Part shown: positions 1 to 11,852 of the stretch, piece after piece
Numbering within the stretch: position 1 is the stretch's first letter
Layout: the number at the start of each line of letters is the position of its first letter
NCBI GenBank assembly: GCA_951799425.1
Contig: OX637394.1
Location: 28,928,001 to 28,992,000, forward strand
From: Ilex aquifolium
Lineage: Eukaryota; Streptophyta; Magnoliopsida; Aquifoliales; Aquifoliaceae
DNA: 64,000 nucleotides
Direction of reading: 5' to 3'
Position numbers and translations under genes: made by a program
The notes under the pieces: generated by a model
Told to the model about the DNA's origin: nothing
Seen by the model: only the letters and a program-made list of their open reading frames with translations
Database searches by the model: none

Positions 1-1282
1 GTCAACAATGGTAGGCTAAGCAACAAAAAACTAGAGAATGACTACCGTCCGGACGGTGGTGATGGTGATGGCATCCGGACAGTGCTCTAAACTGCCTTTG
101 CCCTCGCTTCCAATTGGTCCAAAAAGACGACGGAGGAACCCGATTGGCTTGCTTGGGTGTCTACCGCCCTTGGAGCTCCTCCCTAGTGCCTATAAATAGC
201 CTACCCCAGTCATTTTTCAAAGCGACTTCACTAGAGAAGAATTCCAGAGCCACAGAGAAGGAGACCCTGCCCTAAACACTTTCCAAGCCAGAAACTCTCT
301 CTTTCTACATTTCTTTTTCATCCTTTCTACTTGGAGAGTTGAACCTCTCTCACTTTTGTGCCCTAACTAGTAATAAGAGTGGTTGTGTTTCAACTATTCC
401 TCGGGGAAGGACTTATTGTATTTTGCTTTCTGTTGTAATGAGATTATCTCATACTTCTTACTCGTCTATAGCAATGAAGTGTGAGTAGTCCATTTATAAT
501 CTTTAGTGAAGGTGAAGAACTATGTAATATTATTTGTGTTATGGAAATCCCGATGTTTTATTTATGCATTAATGTTTATACCTCCCTTAATTGATGGATG
601 ATTATTATTACTATATGCTCATGGTTATGAACACCGAGTGAAGCTTACTACTACATACCATTCTATCTATAAGTTATTACGTACTTCATGCATGATATAA
701 TGATGCACGTAGTTAAGTTTTATATAACAGTCGGGAGATTGGTTATAAACGGGTTAAATCTTGCCATAGCCAATACTTTTGATTCAATGCATAAACCGGA
801 ACTCCATCTTCATTGAATCATCAATCTGCTGATCGAATAGCTAAAGTAAACCTTTTGAATGGTTCACTTTCGGGTTTACTAGGGTTATTTGGTTGTTGTA
901 TGGTACATACACCTCCTGGCTAACCTCATCAGTTGCTGTGATATGATTCAGTTTATACATCAAATCTACCGATTAATTTTTTAGTAATATGGAAGTTAAT
1001 TATTGTAAGGTGGCATTTTCATTGTCAAGCAATAAAATGTATGTTGGATCCCTGAATTAAAGAGTAGCTTTTTAATTATTGTTATCTAAAGTTTAGTTTA
1101 CATGTCTATCAATTCTAAGTTCACACCATAAGCTATTGCAAAACACACTATTCTGCATGGCAATCTTACCTTTTCTATTTTGAATTCCAACAGTCAGCTC
1201 CCTGTGCATTCAACCTCGGACTTAATCGAGTAATACTATAATTTGACCACTTATACTTGGGTATATGGTTTAAATCAGGTCA
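1..1282 (+). repeat. LTR or LTR fragment, Athila-like family (copy A)
   Basis: This stretch has LTR character: a TATA box near 191, a leader-like region, and an end at TCAGGTCA near 1282. Its 240-1280 part matches, in reverse complement, the sequence at 15773-16858. Shared blocks include the line beginning with GAGAGTTGAACCTCTCTCAC and the segment around 725-900. It also shares short blocks with the LTR of the 14-kb Athila-like element (a TCCACAGGGA-type block near the U5 end and the row of 'cccgtctataaccaat'-type words, seen here in inverse). No internal region with a primer-binding site follows, so it is probably a solo LTR or a truncated one. The left end is outside the window or not recognisable. 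Confidence 0.6.
44..198 (+). promoter_or_regulatory. U3 palindrome pair and TATA box of LTR copy A
   Basis: A perfect 14-bp palindrome ACCGTCCGGACGGT lies at 44-57 and a partial copy with the core ATCCGGAC at 73-80, 26 bp away. TATAAATA follows at 191-198. The order palindrome pair then TATA box is the same as in the unrelated-sequence U3 of the Athila-like element. Promoter function is inferred from this arrangement only. Confidence 0.45.
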
Positions 1283-1392
1283 ATACGCGATCGGGCGATA
1301 CACAATTAAAATTCCAGCGACTAAGCTTTTATTCGCGAGACCCATAATATAATTAAATAGCTACACAAATAATCTTATACAAACTTGATACT

Positions 1393-3294
1393 TGTCAAAT
1401 TATGATTGGTTCTCTAGGATTTCCAACCAATTAAAAGATGACATGTGGCGAGCTCTACACACCATGTATAAAAAGGGACTTAAAAGTGGAAGACCAAGTA
1501 TTCCATTCCACTTCTCCTTGCAAATTTCAGTAGAGAGAGAGAGAGAAAGATCTTGAAAAACCCATCCACTTCCCCTTATTCTTTTACAAATATTTTTCAA
1601 TCCAACTGTGAGATCTTGATCGAGCAAGAATTAAAGTCGCTCTACACGACGAGGGCTACCTATCAATACCAAGATCGACTATTTTCCACCATTTTGGGTT
1701 AAGGGTTTGTGTTTAGAGCTTGTAGAAGGATTGGTTGGGCTTTTCAAGGGACTTATTCACCACCATTTGCTTCAAAGAGGTGGGGTTCTCTTCTATCTAG
1801 TACTAAATTCCAATTTAGTGGGTGTATGTGATATGAGTATAATTTACATGTATGTTAATTGTGAGATGAGCATACAACTAGTATAGCTAGTGGTGTTCAC
1901 TTGTTGATTTGATGAATATGTTGTGATCTTAATAATCGTATTATTGAGTACATGCATTTTTTGTTACATGGATTATGATAAGCATGTTAGGTGTATAAAT
2001 TCTATGCACTTTAAATGTTTGATGAATGCCGTAGTATGGACAAGTATGCTATGTGGGTTAATTGATGCATATCACATGTTTGATGAAATGCTAGAATGAG
2101 AAATATATGCTTTCTTGCTACATTTGAGATTATAAGTCCATTTAAATTGCATTTGGGCATACATAGCATGTGCAAGGGTTTAACACAACATCCATGATGC
2201 ATTGGCATGGTAGTGTGTGTTTGTGCATGGCTTGATCACTTACCACATAGGTGAGTGGGTGGGGCTTGGGAAATGGACTAAGGTCCAAATAAGTCCGCGA
2301 TTATGCATGATAATGTGTCGGGGTATAGCAAGAAGGGCTAAATTCTCCCTCGGGTGCAACATTACACACTATCTGGTGGTGTAACGAGTCCACAAAAGTG
2401 TGACGGCGTATACGAAGACGGAGGTGGGATGTCATCAAAATCTGTGTCGGTTTGGTAGTCCGTTGGTGGAAGTTCATAAATTACCAACCCCATAAAGACA
2501 AGATAATAAATAGAAGGTCATTGAGTATATCTCAATGGTGTGGACATGGAGTGCCCGATGCATAAGCATGACATCACATGTGTTGTGGGAGCCCGGGTTG
2601 GGTTTGGAGTTCGATCATGCATGCACGAAACATCACCTCATGTCATGGCATGGTTAGTAGCATTTATTTATGTTACATGTTGCATATATGAACACTCGAT
2701 GTTTGTGAATAATATCACCTATCATGTCCATCATTGGGTTGGGAGGTGTACTTCATAGAAGTTACTCTACTGGGCATTGGCTCACCCCCTCGTGGGAAAA
2801 TATTTCAGGTACAATGCATACTTCCGCAGATGGCCTGCAATTGGGCCCAACTTGAGGATAGAGCTAGAGATAGGGCTATCATTTGATGAATAGATACTTC
2901 AAATCCTCCCAATTGTACTTAGTGGGGTGGCCTTGTATTTTGGTTTATACAATACATGTATGTTCTTTTGTAAAGGCATGGGTTATTTGTGAAAAATTGT
3001 TTTTATTCTTTTGACTAGTGAATGACTTGTACACCTCTAACTTAAAGACCTTACATGTTGGATTATGGATTTGTGACTTAATGTCTAACTCGTGGGATTT
3101 TGCTTAAATACTTACATTGGACCTTGTATGGTCATTGTCACGTAGTAGAGACATGTTATATTTTGGGTAGAGCTCTCCATACAAAGGATACTTTGTCAGA
3201 ATTCTATTGGAATTGGTCCTCTGGGATCAAGGCCTTAAGTTAATTAATAAGGTTTAATGGATAATAAGGACCCCCAAATTTTGGGGCGTCACAT
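1393..3294 (+). repeat. LTR-like sequence, possibly chromovirus (Tekay/Del) type
   Basis: The segment has a TATA box (TATAAAAA, 1467-1474), a GA-rich tract after it (about 1530), a long leader without coding potential, and an end GGGGCGTCACA near 3294 directly before decayed Tat coding sequence. The order and wording after the TATA box resemble 17243-17580. The region near 2760-2830 (CTACTGGGCATTGGCTCACC) is like those seen late in Tekay-type LTRs, from memory. I could not find a matching target-site duplication, so both borders are approximate and the family assignment is weak. Confidence 0.4.
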
Positions 3295-3434
3295 GCGCAT
3301 GTTGGAGGAATATGAGGAGTAGGAAGCCTGAGAAGGTAGCTTAGAGGAAGGCCACGATCGAGGAGAAAGGGAAGAAGAAGTTGGAGCCCAATTCTTTACC
3401 AGAGGAGGACATTGAAGAGAGAATGGAGTGAAAA

Positions 3435-4126
3435 GTGGTAGAACAGCTTAAAGCCACACTCAACATGCCCCTAGAAACTTGCAAAGAATGGAGGAAGGAA
3501 GACTTTACCGACGCCGATGATAGAAATGAAGGAGATTCCATTCAGTTTGGCACCCTAGGGCATTTACTATCTGTCAACACCCTTGGGTTGTTGTCGACGT
3601 CCTTTAAAGTATCAGAGCAACAATCAAGATCCTTGGATGGGAATGTTGAGGAGATTGAGGCATCAGGATCAACATTCCTTGACAAAGATGTTGTGGTTGA
3701 AGTCCAGATGAAACGTTCTCCCAAGAACGGCCCGACGCAATAGTTGGAGGCAAACAAGCAGCTTATAGTTAGCATCCCGAGAGGATGGCCATTCAACAAA
3801 CCTACACGTCCTATAACGCAGCACCCGGAGCCACTGTATATCCGGACACATTTGGAGGGGAAGCCTATCAATACGGTCTTGGTGGCCAATGGAGAGGCCG
3901 TCAACGTTCTATCCATAGCTACCATGAAGAAGCTGGGTAGGAAGGAGGAAGATTTGGCCCACGTTGAATTGATAGTGAGTGGCTTCACAGGAGGAATCAA
4001 AAAAATGGTGGGAGTTTTGCCCGTCAAATTGGCCGTTAGCAACTAGGTCATCATCACTCCTTTCTTTGTGATTGACACTACAACGTCCTATAATGATCCC
4101 TTAGGTCGAGATTAGATCCATTTGAG
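3435..4126 (+). pseudogene. Tat3 gag-pol linker and aspartic protease remnant
   Basis: From about 3744 the reading shows the usual plant retropepsin fold order: a strand with the catalytic motif, then a KKLGRKEEDL segment, a SGFTGG segment and the closing SYNDPLGRD, which is typical of Tat protease domains. The catalytic Asp of the usual D-N-G/D-S-G triad is replaced: the sequence reads V-A-N-G, so the enzyme would be dead. A stop interrupts the frame at 4044-4046. Upstream (3435-3740) is a low-complexity linker with a stop at 3741-3743. Confidence 0.75.
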
Positions 4127-5475
4127 TGAGTGCCTCTCATCAACCTTTCACTAACAGTTGGTTAACATGGAACCTCGACGACTTAGAAGTGGTGGAGGCT
4201 AATCAGACCCCATTCGTGGTCGACTAATCTGTCAAGGCTTTGTAGCTTGTAGATAGATTTTACTTCTTTCTCTATCCAACCTCCCCTTGACCTATCCTAT
4301 TTGATTCTAATTGTGGGGCATTCAATGCACTTGATGTAGACTAGAAAGAAGAGGCTTTCCTGTGGGATGGGAGATTAGCCACCTTTTCGCTCTCCTTCAA
4401 CCAATTCAGATTTTGAATCGTATTTCTTGGAGATAGGTACAAAAGCTATCCTTTTGACTTGACTTAGGGGGGCTTTCCACCACTTCGACTGATGTGGAAG
4501 CAGTTCTCTTGTCGTGAAAGAAGAAATGAAAGGGAAACCCCGGGTCAAATTGTGTTCGTTGTTACCTATGTAGCTTTCTAGAGTAGAAATCTGACAACGT
4601 ATTCTAGGCAGAGATTATTGGTATTAGATGTACCACTAGGTTTTGTAGGGTCAAATTTGCTCCATTTTTTTTCCATTATAGAAAATAGATCCTTTACCCC
4701 CACTTTAAAAAAAAGATAAATATGAAGTCCAAGAGGCTGTAGGTACTATGGATCCTTTGACTCCCAATCGGGTTATCTTCCCAGGGATTGCTAGTGTTGC
4801 TTGTAGGTCGTGATGTACCTTGAGATGACCATCTCCTATCCCCTTGTTGGTTGGGAATCTGCCCCTCTGCTACGTCTGGCCCATCCTCTAGGCACCTTTG
4901 GAAGGAAGGGAGTGTGGCAACATACACGTTTCCTTTGACTCCATTGCATCCACATGGCTGACACCTGAATTTATGATGACGGTGTAGGGCCAATGAAGTT
5001 CTAGGGCTAGGATAAGTATGGGAAGCCAAGGAAAGCCGTGTTTCAGACCGACTCGAAGTCCACCAAAGTCCAGCAGGTTGAGGAAGAGGTCGTTCAGCCC
5101 ACAAATATACAAAGGGTAAAAGAAACTGGAAATGCTAAAATCTCATTTGTTGATGGAGCTTAAAAATAATGAGTGAAGGAAGCAAGCCGTGAGGGCTTTC
5201 ATCGCTAGAATAAGAGCTTATCTGGAAGAAAGAAAGGTTGTAACATTGCAGGTGGCCAACGAATAGCAAGGACCCATTAACATGGTGGAGTGGGAGGAGT
5301 AAGATTTAAGACAAATCACCTCCTGAGTTAGACGAAATGGTGTTGCCCCAGCCAAGCTTAATGACCTCATTGAGGTCTAGGATCCGTTGCTTGAAGTCAA
5401 CCTTGGCAGGCTGGACAAACACAAGCTGACTTTCGTTAGTAAACTGCTAGAGCCAATTTTTTAAGCATGGCTCAT
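4127..5475 (+). pseudogene. Tat3 protease-RT linker remnant
   Basis: No long frame survives. Short readable pieces near 5370-5470 (words such as DPLLEVNLG and KLTFVSKLLEP) match the linker that normally precedes the RT domain in plant Tat polyproteins. The remainder is stop-ridden. It ends at the 5-bp duplication CTCAT (5471-5475) made by insertion of solo LTR S1. Confidence 0.55.
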
Positions 5476-7128
5476 TGATTAGCACAAAATATTGCACATC
5501 ATGTACACTTTTGTATCCATTTTATACTTGCTTTTGTGGTGAAAATGGGAGGAAATTCAATTAATCAAACAATTAATGAAGTTTCTGTGTGATTGTAGGT
5601 AAATAGTTGGAAATGGCTTGAGTTAAGCCCCCATCATAGTGCTCAAAGTCAATGGAGATGAAGGGGAGGCTTAACAGGCTGCTTGGAAGGTGAAAAGATC
5701 AAGAAATGAGCAAATCAAATAAAAACCTACCGGTAGGTTTGCTCATAAAACTACCGGTAGGTTTTGCACACTGGAGTTGGACCTACTGGATCATCTGCCA
5801 AACCTACAGGAAGTTTTTGCTTACTGGAACAAAACCTACCTGTAAGTTTTGCTGAAAATGCCAGAACCTGCAACTCAAACTCTACTTGCTTGGGGGGCCT
5901 ATCTATGCTTCTCCCACACATCCCTTGACATGTTCTACATCCAAGCATGCCTACCTACACCTAGAATCTAAATTTGGAAGATTTAGGATGGAAAATGAAG
6001 AGAGAAGTAGGGAGGCATGGTGGGTTGCAGGCTAAGCTTGTCCTAGCCTGTCCATGTGTCAAATCACTTCCCATTGATGGGAAGCTTGCTCTCATAGGCC
6101 ATAGGGGGCTGATGGACGAAAATGAGGAATCTCTACACATTATTCAGCTAGAGAAGCTTTTAGAGAGAGAAGGTCCCAAGGAAGAAGATGAAGTTCTAGA
6201 GAGAGAAAGTTAGATTTTTGTATTTTCTCACCCTCTTCACTTGTAGCAAGCTGTATTTCCCTTGTAATCTTTATTTCTTGCACTTTAACCTCATTTATTT
6301 CAAGTGTATTTCAAGTTTAGTTACATATTCTTGAATCTACTATGTTTACATTTGAGTTTTTCTTTTCAAGCATTGTAGTTGGGTATGAAATGAACTTTCT
6401 TTTGTAGGTTAACTTCTTCTTGCATTAATACAAGTTTAATCTTCATTTCTTTATCATGTCTCTTTACATTGTGTATGTTTTTTCTTTCATTATCAGTAGC
6501 TAAGTTTTTAGTTGGATAATCCAAGGGAGATTTTCTCTTGGGTATGCTAAATCAACTCTCCTCCATTCTTCCTTGTAGTGTAAAGTGCTTGGTTTGACTA
6601 GGTTGAGTGCGGACGTGGTTGTGAGCTCTTGATACACCATAGAATTGTCATGGGGTATGCTTGAGCCTACACCTCCACATTAGTCCCTCACTTCCTACGA
6701 ATCAATCAAGCACCGAGAAACCATTGGAAGAATGTTTTGAGTTGATTTGGCATTCCCATTGGAATGACCCTTTCGGATTAGCCATCCTTGTTTTCATTAC
6801 TTTTTTAGCAAAAAATCCACTCACCAAAACACAAAACTACAAGATTTTACGCTTTTCATTTCTTACAAAATCTCCTTCAACACAATTCGACCTTCCTTCC
6901 CTGAGGAGACGACCTTGTAATACCTATTCCAAGTAAAACACGACAATTACAAGTCTCTCTTCGCTTGGGGAGCACTTTTGCACACACACATACACACATT
7001 TTCATTCTTACACACGTTTTTCCCATTTCTAGCATCGAACCCGAGGGAGAGTGACACTTTCCTATCCATATAAGCCATATGCATATCAAGGGTTCGTGTT
7101 TGGAGATTAGGGTGTACGCAATCAAGCA
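5476..7128 (+). mobile_element. Solo LTR S1 (family S), TSD CTCAT
   Basis: This 1653-bp sequence starts TGATTAGCACAAAATATTGC and ends ATCAAGCA. It is flanked by a perfect 5-bp duplication CTCAT at 5471-5475 and 7129-7133. It resembles three other sequences in the window (8051-9708, 39847-41495 reversed, 57763-59583). All share the starts, a GAGGAGACGACCTT block near the 3' end and AAGTAAAACAC just after it. No coding potential and no internal region are present. A perfect palindrome AAACCTACCGGTAGGTTT lies at 5723-5740 with degenerate copies to about 5850. TG...CA ends plus a 5-bp TSD identify it as a solo LTR; the superfamily cannot be told. Confidence 0.85.
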
Positions 7129-7133
7129 CTCAT

Positions 7134-8045
7134 ACAACTACTATGGGAATACCGAGATTATTTTGTTTGGAGTTATGAAGAAATGCCATGGTTAGATCCG
7201 CCCTTAGTAAAGCATCATTTGCCAATCAGAGATAGATATAGACCGATTAAATAGGCCCTGAGGTTAATGTCCTAAGAAGTAACCTTGCTGGTAAAGGAAG
7301 AGATCGAGCGTCTCTTGTAGGCCAAATGCATCTAGGTGGCGCGATACGTGGAGTGGGTATCTAATGTCCTGCCGGTCAAGAAGAAGACTGGAAAGATTAG
7401 GGTATGCTGCGACTACCGTGACCTTAATGTAGCAACTCCAAAAGACGAATATGTCATGCCACTGGCCGATCAACTCATGGATGCAGCGACTATGAATGTC
7501 ATTATGTCGTTAATGGATGGAAACACAGGGTACCCTCAAATCTTTATTGCTAAGGAGGATCAACACAAAGTTGCGTTCCGATGCCCTGGATCAATAGGGA
7601 TGTTTGAATGGAAGGTTATGGTGTTTGGGTTGAAGAATGCGGGAGCAACATACTAGAGAGCTATGAATACCATCTTCCACGACATGATCAGCAAGATTGT
7701 AGAGGTGTATATTGACGACATTGTGGTCAAAACACAGGATATGGAAAAACACCCTAACGATCTAAGGGCAATTTTGAAAGGATGCGTGTTCATTAGTTGA
7801 AGATGAATCTATTGAAGTGTGCATTCGGAGTCATAGTAGGGAAATTTCTAGTATTTCTAGTGCACAAGAAGAGAATCAAGGTAGATAAGAATAAGGCAAA
7901 GGCCATCATAGAGGCCACACCTTCAATGACCAAGATCGGTTAAGTCAAGTTCCTCTGACAATTCATCTCCAATTGTATAGGGACGGTGCAGGCATTCTTG
8001 TTGCTCCTAAAATTGAAAGGTGTAGAAGACTTCAGATGGGAGGCG
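7134..8045 (+). pseudogene. Tat3 reverse transcriptase remnant
   Basis: The domain reads through the fingers (KIRVCCDYRDLN, ATPKDEY), palm (SLMDGNTGYPQIFIA, FRCPGSIGMFEW, FGLKNAGATY) and the catalytic motif VYIDDIVVK near 7705-7735, so the YIDD core itself is still there. Stops fall at about 7654-7656 and elsewhere, and the frame is lost after 7790. It resumes directly from the protease-RT linker when solo LTR S1 is ignored, and ends at the CAACA duplication of solo LTR S2. Confidence 0.85.
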
Positions 8046-8050
8046 CAACA

Positions 8051-9708
8051 TGATTAGCACAAAATATTGCATATTTCATGCGCCATTACATTCTTTTTTT
8101 CACTTGCTTTTGCGGATTAAATGAGCGGAATTGAACTACTTGAGCTATTAATGAAGATTCGTTGTGTTTGCAGATAAAAGGGTTAAATAATGATAGATAA
8201 GCCCTCTCATGGTGTTCAAGACGATTGGAGTTGAGAACGAGGCTTGAGGAGAGCTTAGGAGGTGGAGGAACCAAGATTTTTGCAAAACCAGGAAAAACCT
8301 ACCGGTATGACCTACCGATAGGTTTTGGCTGCTGTCCTGCACCTACCACCAGACATACTGGTATTTTTTGCCTACTAGAGTGAAACCTACCGGTAGGTTT
8401 TACTGAAACAGCCCAGATTCTGCATGTCAAGCTCTGCCACTTTGAGGGTCCCACCAGACATTCTCCTACTTGCCCCTGCCACTTCCAACACCATGGAAAT
8501 CCCTCTTGCACCTCTTCTTGGACTTTTGGATGTTTGATCATTAATGAGGAAAGAGGAGAGAGAAGGTGTTGGGTGTGGAGACAAGACCTACACCAACCCT
8601 GTCCAGCTCATCCCTTTTCAGACTCTAGGCATGGAGATCACATCACACAGCTAGGGCATCATTCCATGGACTTTTTTGGGGGAAAGGTAGGATAACATTG
8701 TGAAGGGATTATTCCATAAACATTGTAATATAGAGAGAGAGTCCTAGGAAGAAGATGAATAGTGCTAGAGAGAAGTTAATATTTTTGCATTTTCTTCATT
8801 ACATTGTCTTGTAATCCAGAGTAAGACCTTTCTAAGCTTTGTTTGAAGTCTTGAATGCCATTTATTTCAAGTTGCTTTTAAGTTTAATCTTCTATTCAAG
8901 CTTTCACCATTAATGCATTCATGTTCTTCATTTTCTTAGTTTTAAAATGGGTATTAAATGCATTCTCTTTTAGTTTATGTTTTCTTGCATTAACTTAGCT
9001 AAAATCTTCATTGCTCTACAATGGCTTTCCATGACATTAGTGTCTTTCCTTTAAGCATGAGTAACTAAGTCTTTAAGTTGGCTAATCCAAGGGAGACCTC
9101 ATCTTGGGTATGCCATTTCAACTCATCTTCTTTCCTCCCCTCGGTGTACGATGGTTCGGTTTGACTAGGTTGAGTGTGGACACGGTTGTGAGTCTTTGAT
9201 ATCCCGTAGACTTGTCACGGGTTATGCTTGGATCCTCACTTCCATCTTGTCCCGAGCTTCCCACGAATCAATCGTTCATCTATGCATCATTGGAGGAAGG
9301 TTTTGAGTTGACTTGACATTCACATTGGAGTGAACCTTTTGGATTAGCCAACATTTGTTTCCCATTTCATTTTCATCACAATACTACTTAGAAACCAAAC
9401 TTCAACAACAAAAGATTTTACTCTTTGTTTTTACCACAATCACCTTCAAGACAATTCACCTCCTTCCTTGAGGAGACGACCTTGGAGTATTCTCCAAGTA
9501 AAACACGACACACAAAGGTCTTCTTGCGCTTGTGAAGCATTTTTGTACACACGCACTCATTTTACACTTCATTTATCCACCATTCCGTTGCCCTTTCTTT
9601 TGACATCATTCCGAGGGAGAGTGACACTCCCCTTCACACATACACCATATACACATTCGAGGGTGATGTCCAGAGGTTAGGATATACTACAACGGAGACA
9701 AACAAGCA
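8051..9708 (+). mobile_element. Solo LTR S2 (family S), TSD CAACA
   Basis: A 1658-bp family-S LTR beginning TGATTAGCACAAAATATTGC and ending AACAAGCA, flanked by CAACA at 8046-8050 and 9709-9713. It splits the Tat3 region between RT and RNase H, and the Tat3 frame continues across the empty site. A palindrome AAACCTACCGGTAGGTTT is at 8383-8400, with a half-decayed copy at about 8295-8325. No open frame of interest. Confidence 0.87.
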
Positions 9709-9713
9709 CAACA

Positions 9714-10585
9714 CAAGGATGCCTTTCACCAAATTAAGGAGTACTTGGCCAACCGACAATCCTCATGCCACCTTAAGGGGTAGGCCATTGCTTTTATACT
9801 TATCAACCGCTCACAAATTCATTGGATGCCTGTTGGCTCAGAATAATAATACAGGTAAGGAACAACCCATTTATTATTTTAGTAGAATTTTGACTCCGGT
9901 CGAGTTGTGTTATAAGCCGATCGAAAAGTTTTGTTTAGCATTGTAATTTGCATGACAAAAGCTAAAATTATATATGATTTCAGTTGTGGTGTATATTGTT
10001 GCACAAACTGATTTAATTAAGTACATGTTAACAAGGCTGATTATGAGAGGTCGAATCGACAAATGGGTATTGGCCTTGATGGAATTCTCACTTCAATACT
10101 TATTGCAGTGCGCAGTTAAAGGACAAGCATTAGCTGATTTCTTGGCATACTACCCTTGTGTAGATGTAGATCAAGATACAAGGGAGTCACTTGGCACGCT
10201 AGGGGTACCCATGGTGTCATTCACATTATGGAAGTTAAAATTCAATGGTTCGTGGACACAAGAATCTGCAGGGGCTGGGGTGATAATAGAGTTACTCCAA
10301 GGCTGTGAAACCCAACTGTCATTTAAATTAGAATTTGAATGCACTAATAACTAGGCCTAGTATGAGGCATTGATCATTGGGCTTGAGGTTTTGTTGGGAA
10401 CGGGGGCATCAACAGTTGAGGTGACAGGTGACTCCAAATTGGTCACTAACCAAATCGCAGGTAGTTTTCAGTGCAAAAGCTTGGAGTTGTGCCCATACCA
10501 CTCCATTGCAATGTCTTTGTTAGCGAATTTTGCTGATGTGCTATTGCGATCTGGTCACAAGGGAGTTACTCGACCAAGTTAACAA
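9714..10585 (+). pseudogene. Tat3 RNase H and archaeal-type RNase H remnant
   Basis: The first part (9719-10160) reads as the retroviral RNase H: LLLYLS, then YYFSRIL, then YKPIEKFCLAL, and ends with the connection motif KGQALADFL. The second part (about 10225-10560) is the extra archaeal-type RNase H typical of the Tat lineage: FNGSWTQESAGAGV, then YEALIIGLEV, then GDSKLVTNQI. The first catalytic Asp of this second domain is Asn here (FNGS). Stops occur at 9944-9946, 10352-10354 and 10580-10582. Confidence 0.8.
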
Positions 10586-10619
10586 CTTGGCCCAGCTAGG
10601 ATTAGGATTGAGGATTCCT

Positions 10620-11852
10620 TGAGGCATGAATGAATAGTTACTCAGAGTTCAAAAGAGAGTATTCCCGCCCATCAAAGCCCGGTTGATGGATTTTGAGAAG
10701 TTAATGGTGGAAGTGGAAGAGGAAGATTGGAGGTTTGACATATGGAGAGCAGGTCACTATATGGATGGGGACTGCATAAGAAAGGGATGAACAATGACTT
10801 ACTGTTGAGATGCATCGGCAAAAAAGAGGTCATTCTGGTAATGGTTGAAAACCACGGATGCATATGTGGTGCTCATCAAGTTAACATTAAGATGCGTTGG
10901 CTTATTAGGAGATAAGGCTATTATTGTCCAAGTATGCTAAAGGATTACATTGAGCACGCAAGGGGTTGCCAGGCATGCTAGCAACATAGACCTATCGAGA
11001 GCGCCAGCAATACAGATGCAGCCCATAATAAAGCCATGGACATTTAGAGCATGAGTCATGGATTTGATAGGGAAAATATTTCCCCCGTCTACATGGCAAC
11101 ATTCCTTTATCATTTTGGCCACTGACTATTACACTAAGTTAGTAGAAGTCATCCCAATAAGAATGGTCAATCAGACATACATTATTTGATTGATAAAGGA
11201 AAATATAGTGCACCGATTAGTCAACTCCATACTACGCATGAGGAAATGGCAAAGCTGAGCCTACGAACAAAGTGATGAAGGGAATTATTGCTAAAATGGT
11301 GAAAGACAATCCAAGGGGCTGACATGTTAAACTGTTAGAAACACTATGATCGTACATAATGTCCAAACGGTCTAGCACCGAATTTACACCATATAAGTTG
11401 ACCTATGGGCACGATGCGGTCTTGCTTATGGAGATCATCATAAAGTTGTTGCAAGTGACTTTTTAGCATAACCTAAGTCCAACTGAATACAATAAAACCA
11501 TGATGATCAAGCTCAAAGACTTAGATAAAGTGCAGCTGGCGCTTTAGACTGCATTAAGTGCAAAAGCTAAGGGACGCTAGGGTGTACAATAGAAGAGTCA
11601 AAAAACAAGACGTTTGGAGTGGGTGACTTGGTGTGGAAGGCAAGGCTACCTTTGGGACTTAACAACCAAAAGTATGGCAAGTGGTCTGCCAACTGGGAAG
11701 GGCCGTTTGAAGTCCTAGAAATTAAGAAAAGTGGTGTTTACCACTTCAGAGACTTGGATGGAGAGCGTCACAATCGCTCTATCAATGGGCAGTTCTTGAA
11801 GGCCTATAGACCAATGGTTTGGGAGGCTATGGAATACGAACAAGACCTTTAA
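10620..11852 (+). pseudogene. Tat3 integrase remnant
   Basis: Readable pieces include the start of the catalytic core (a WTF..VMDLIGKIFPPS piece near 11037-11090, then LATDYYTKLVEVIPI near 11117-11160) and, after many stops, the C-terminal part 11619-11852 with GDLVWKARLPL, KWSANWEGPFEV and GQFLKAYRP, which is typical of plant gypsy integrase ends. The catalytic triad cannot be followed. The stop at 11850-11852 is the likely original end of pol. Confidence 0.8.

Larger units (their letters stand above)
3295..11852 (+). mobile_element. Decayed Tat-lineage Ty3/gypsy element (Tat3), internal region
   Basis: Protease, reverse transcriptase, RNase H, a second (archaeal-type) RNase H and integrase remnants follow in order on the plus strand. 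All three frames and many stops are needed to read them, so this is the oldest element here. It is interrupted by two solo LTRs (5476-7128 and 8051-9708) whose removal, together with one TSD copy, brings the flanking coding remnants back next to each other. No gag domain is clearly readable and no LTR pair of its own was found. It may have lost its ends or they may have diverged beyond recognition. Confidence 0.8.

Noticed and set aside
1393..3294. Solo LTR with defined target-site duplication
   Set aside because: The LTR character is kept, but the 5 bp on each side of the supposed ends do not match, so exact borders and a TSD are not claimed.
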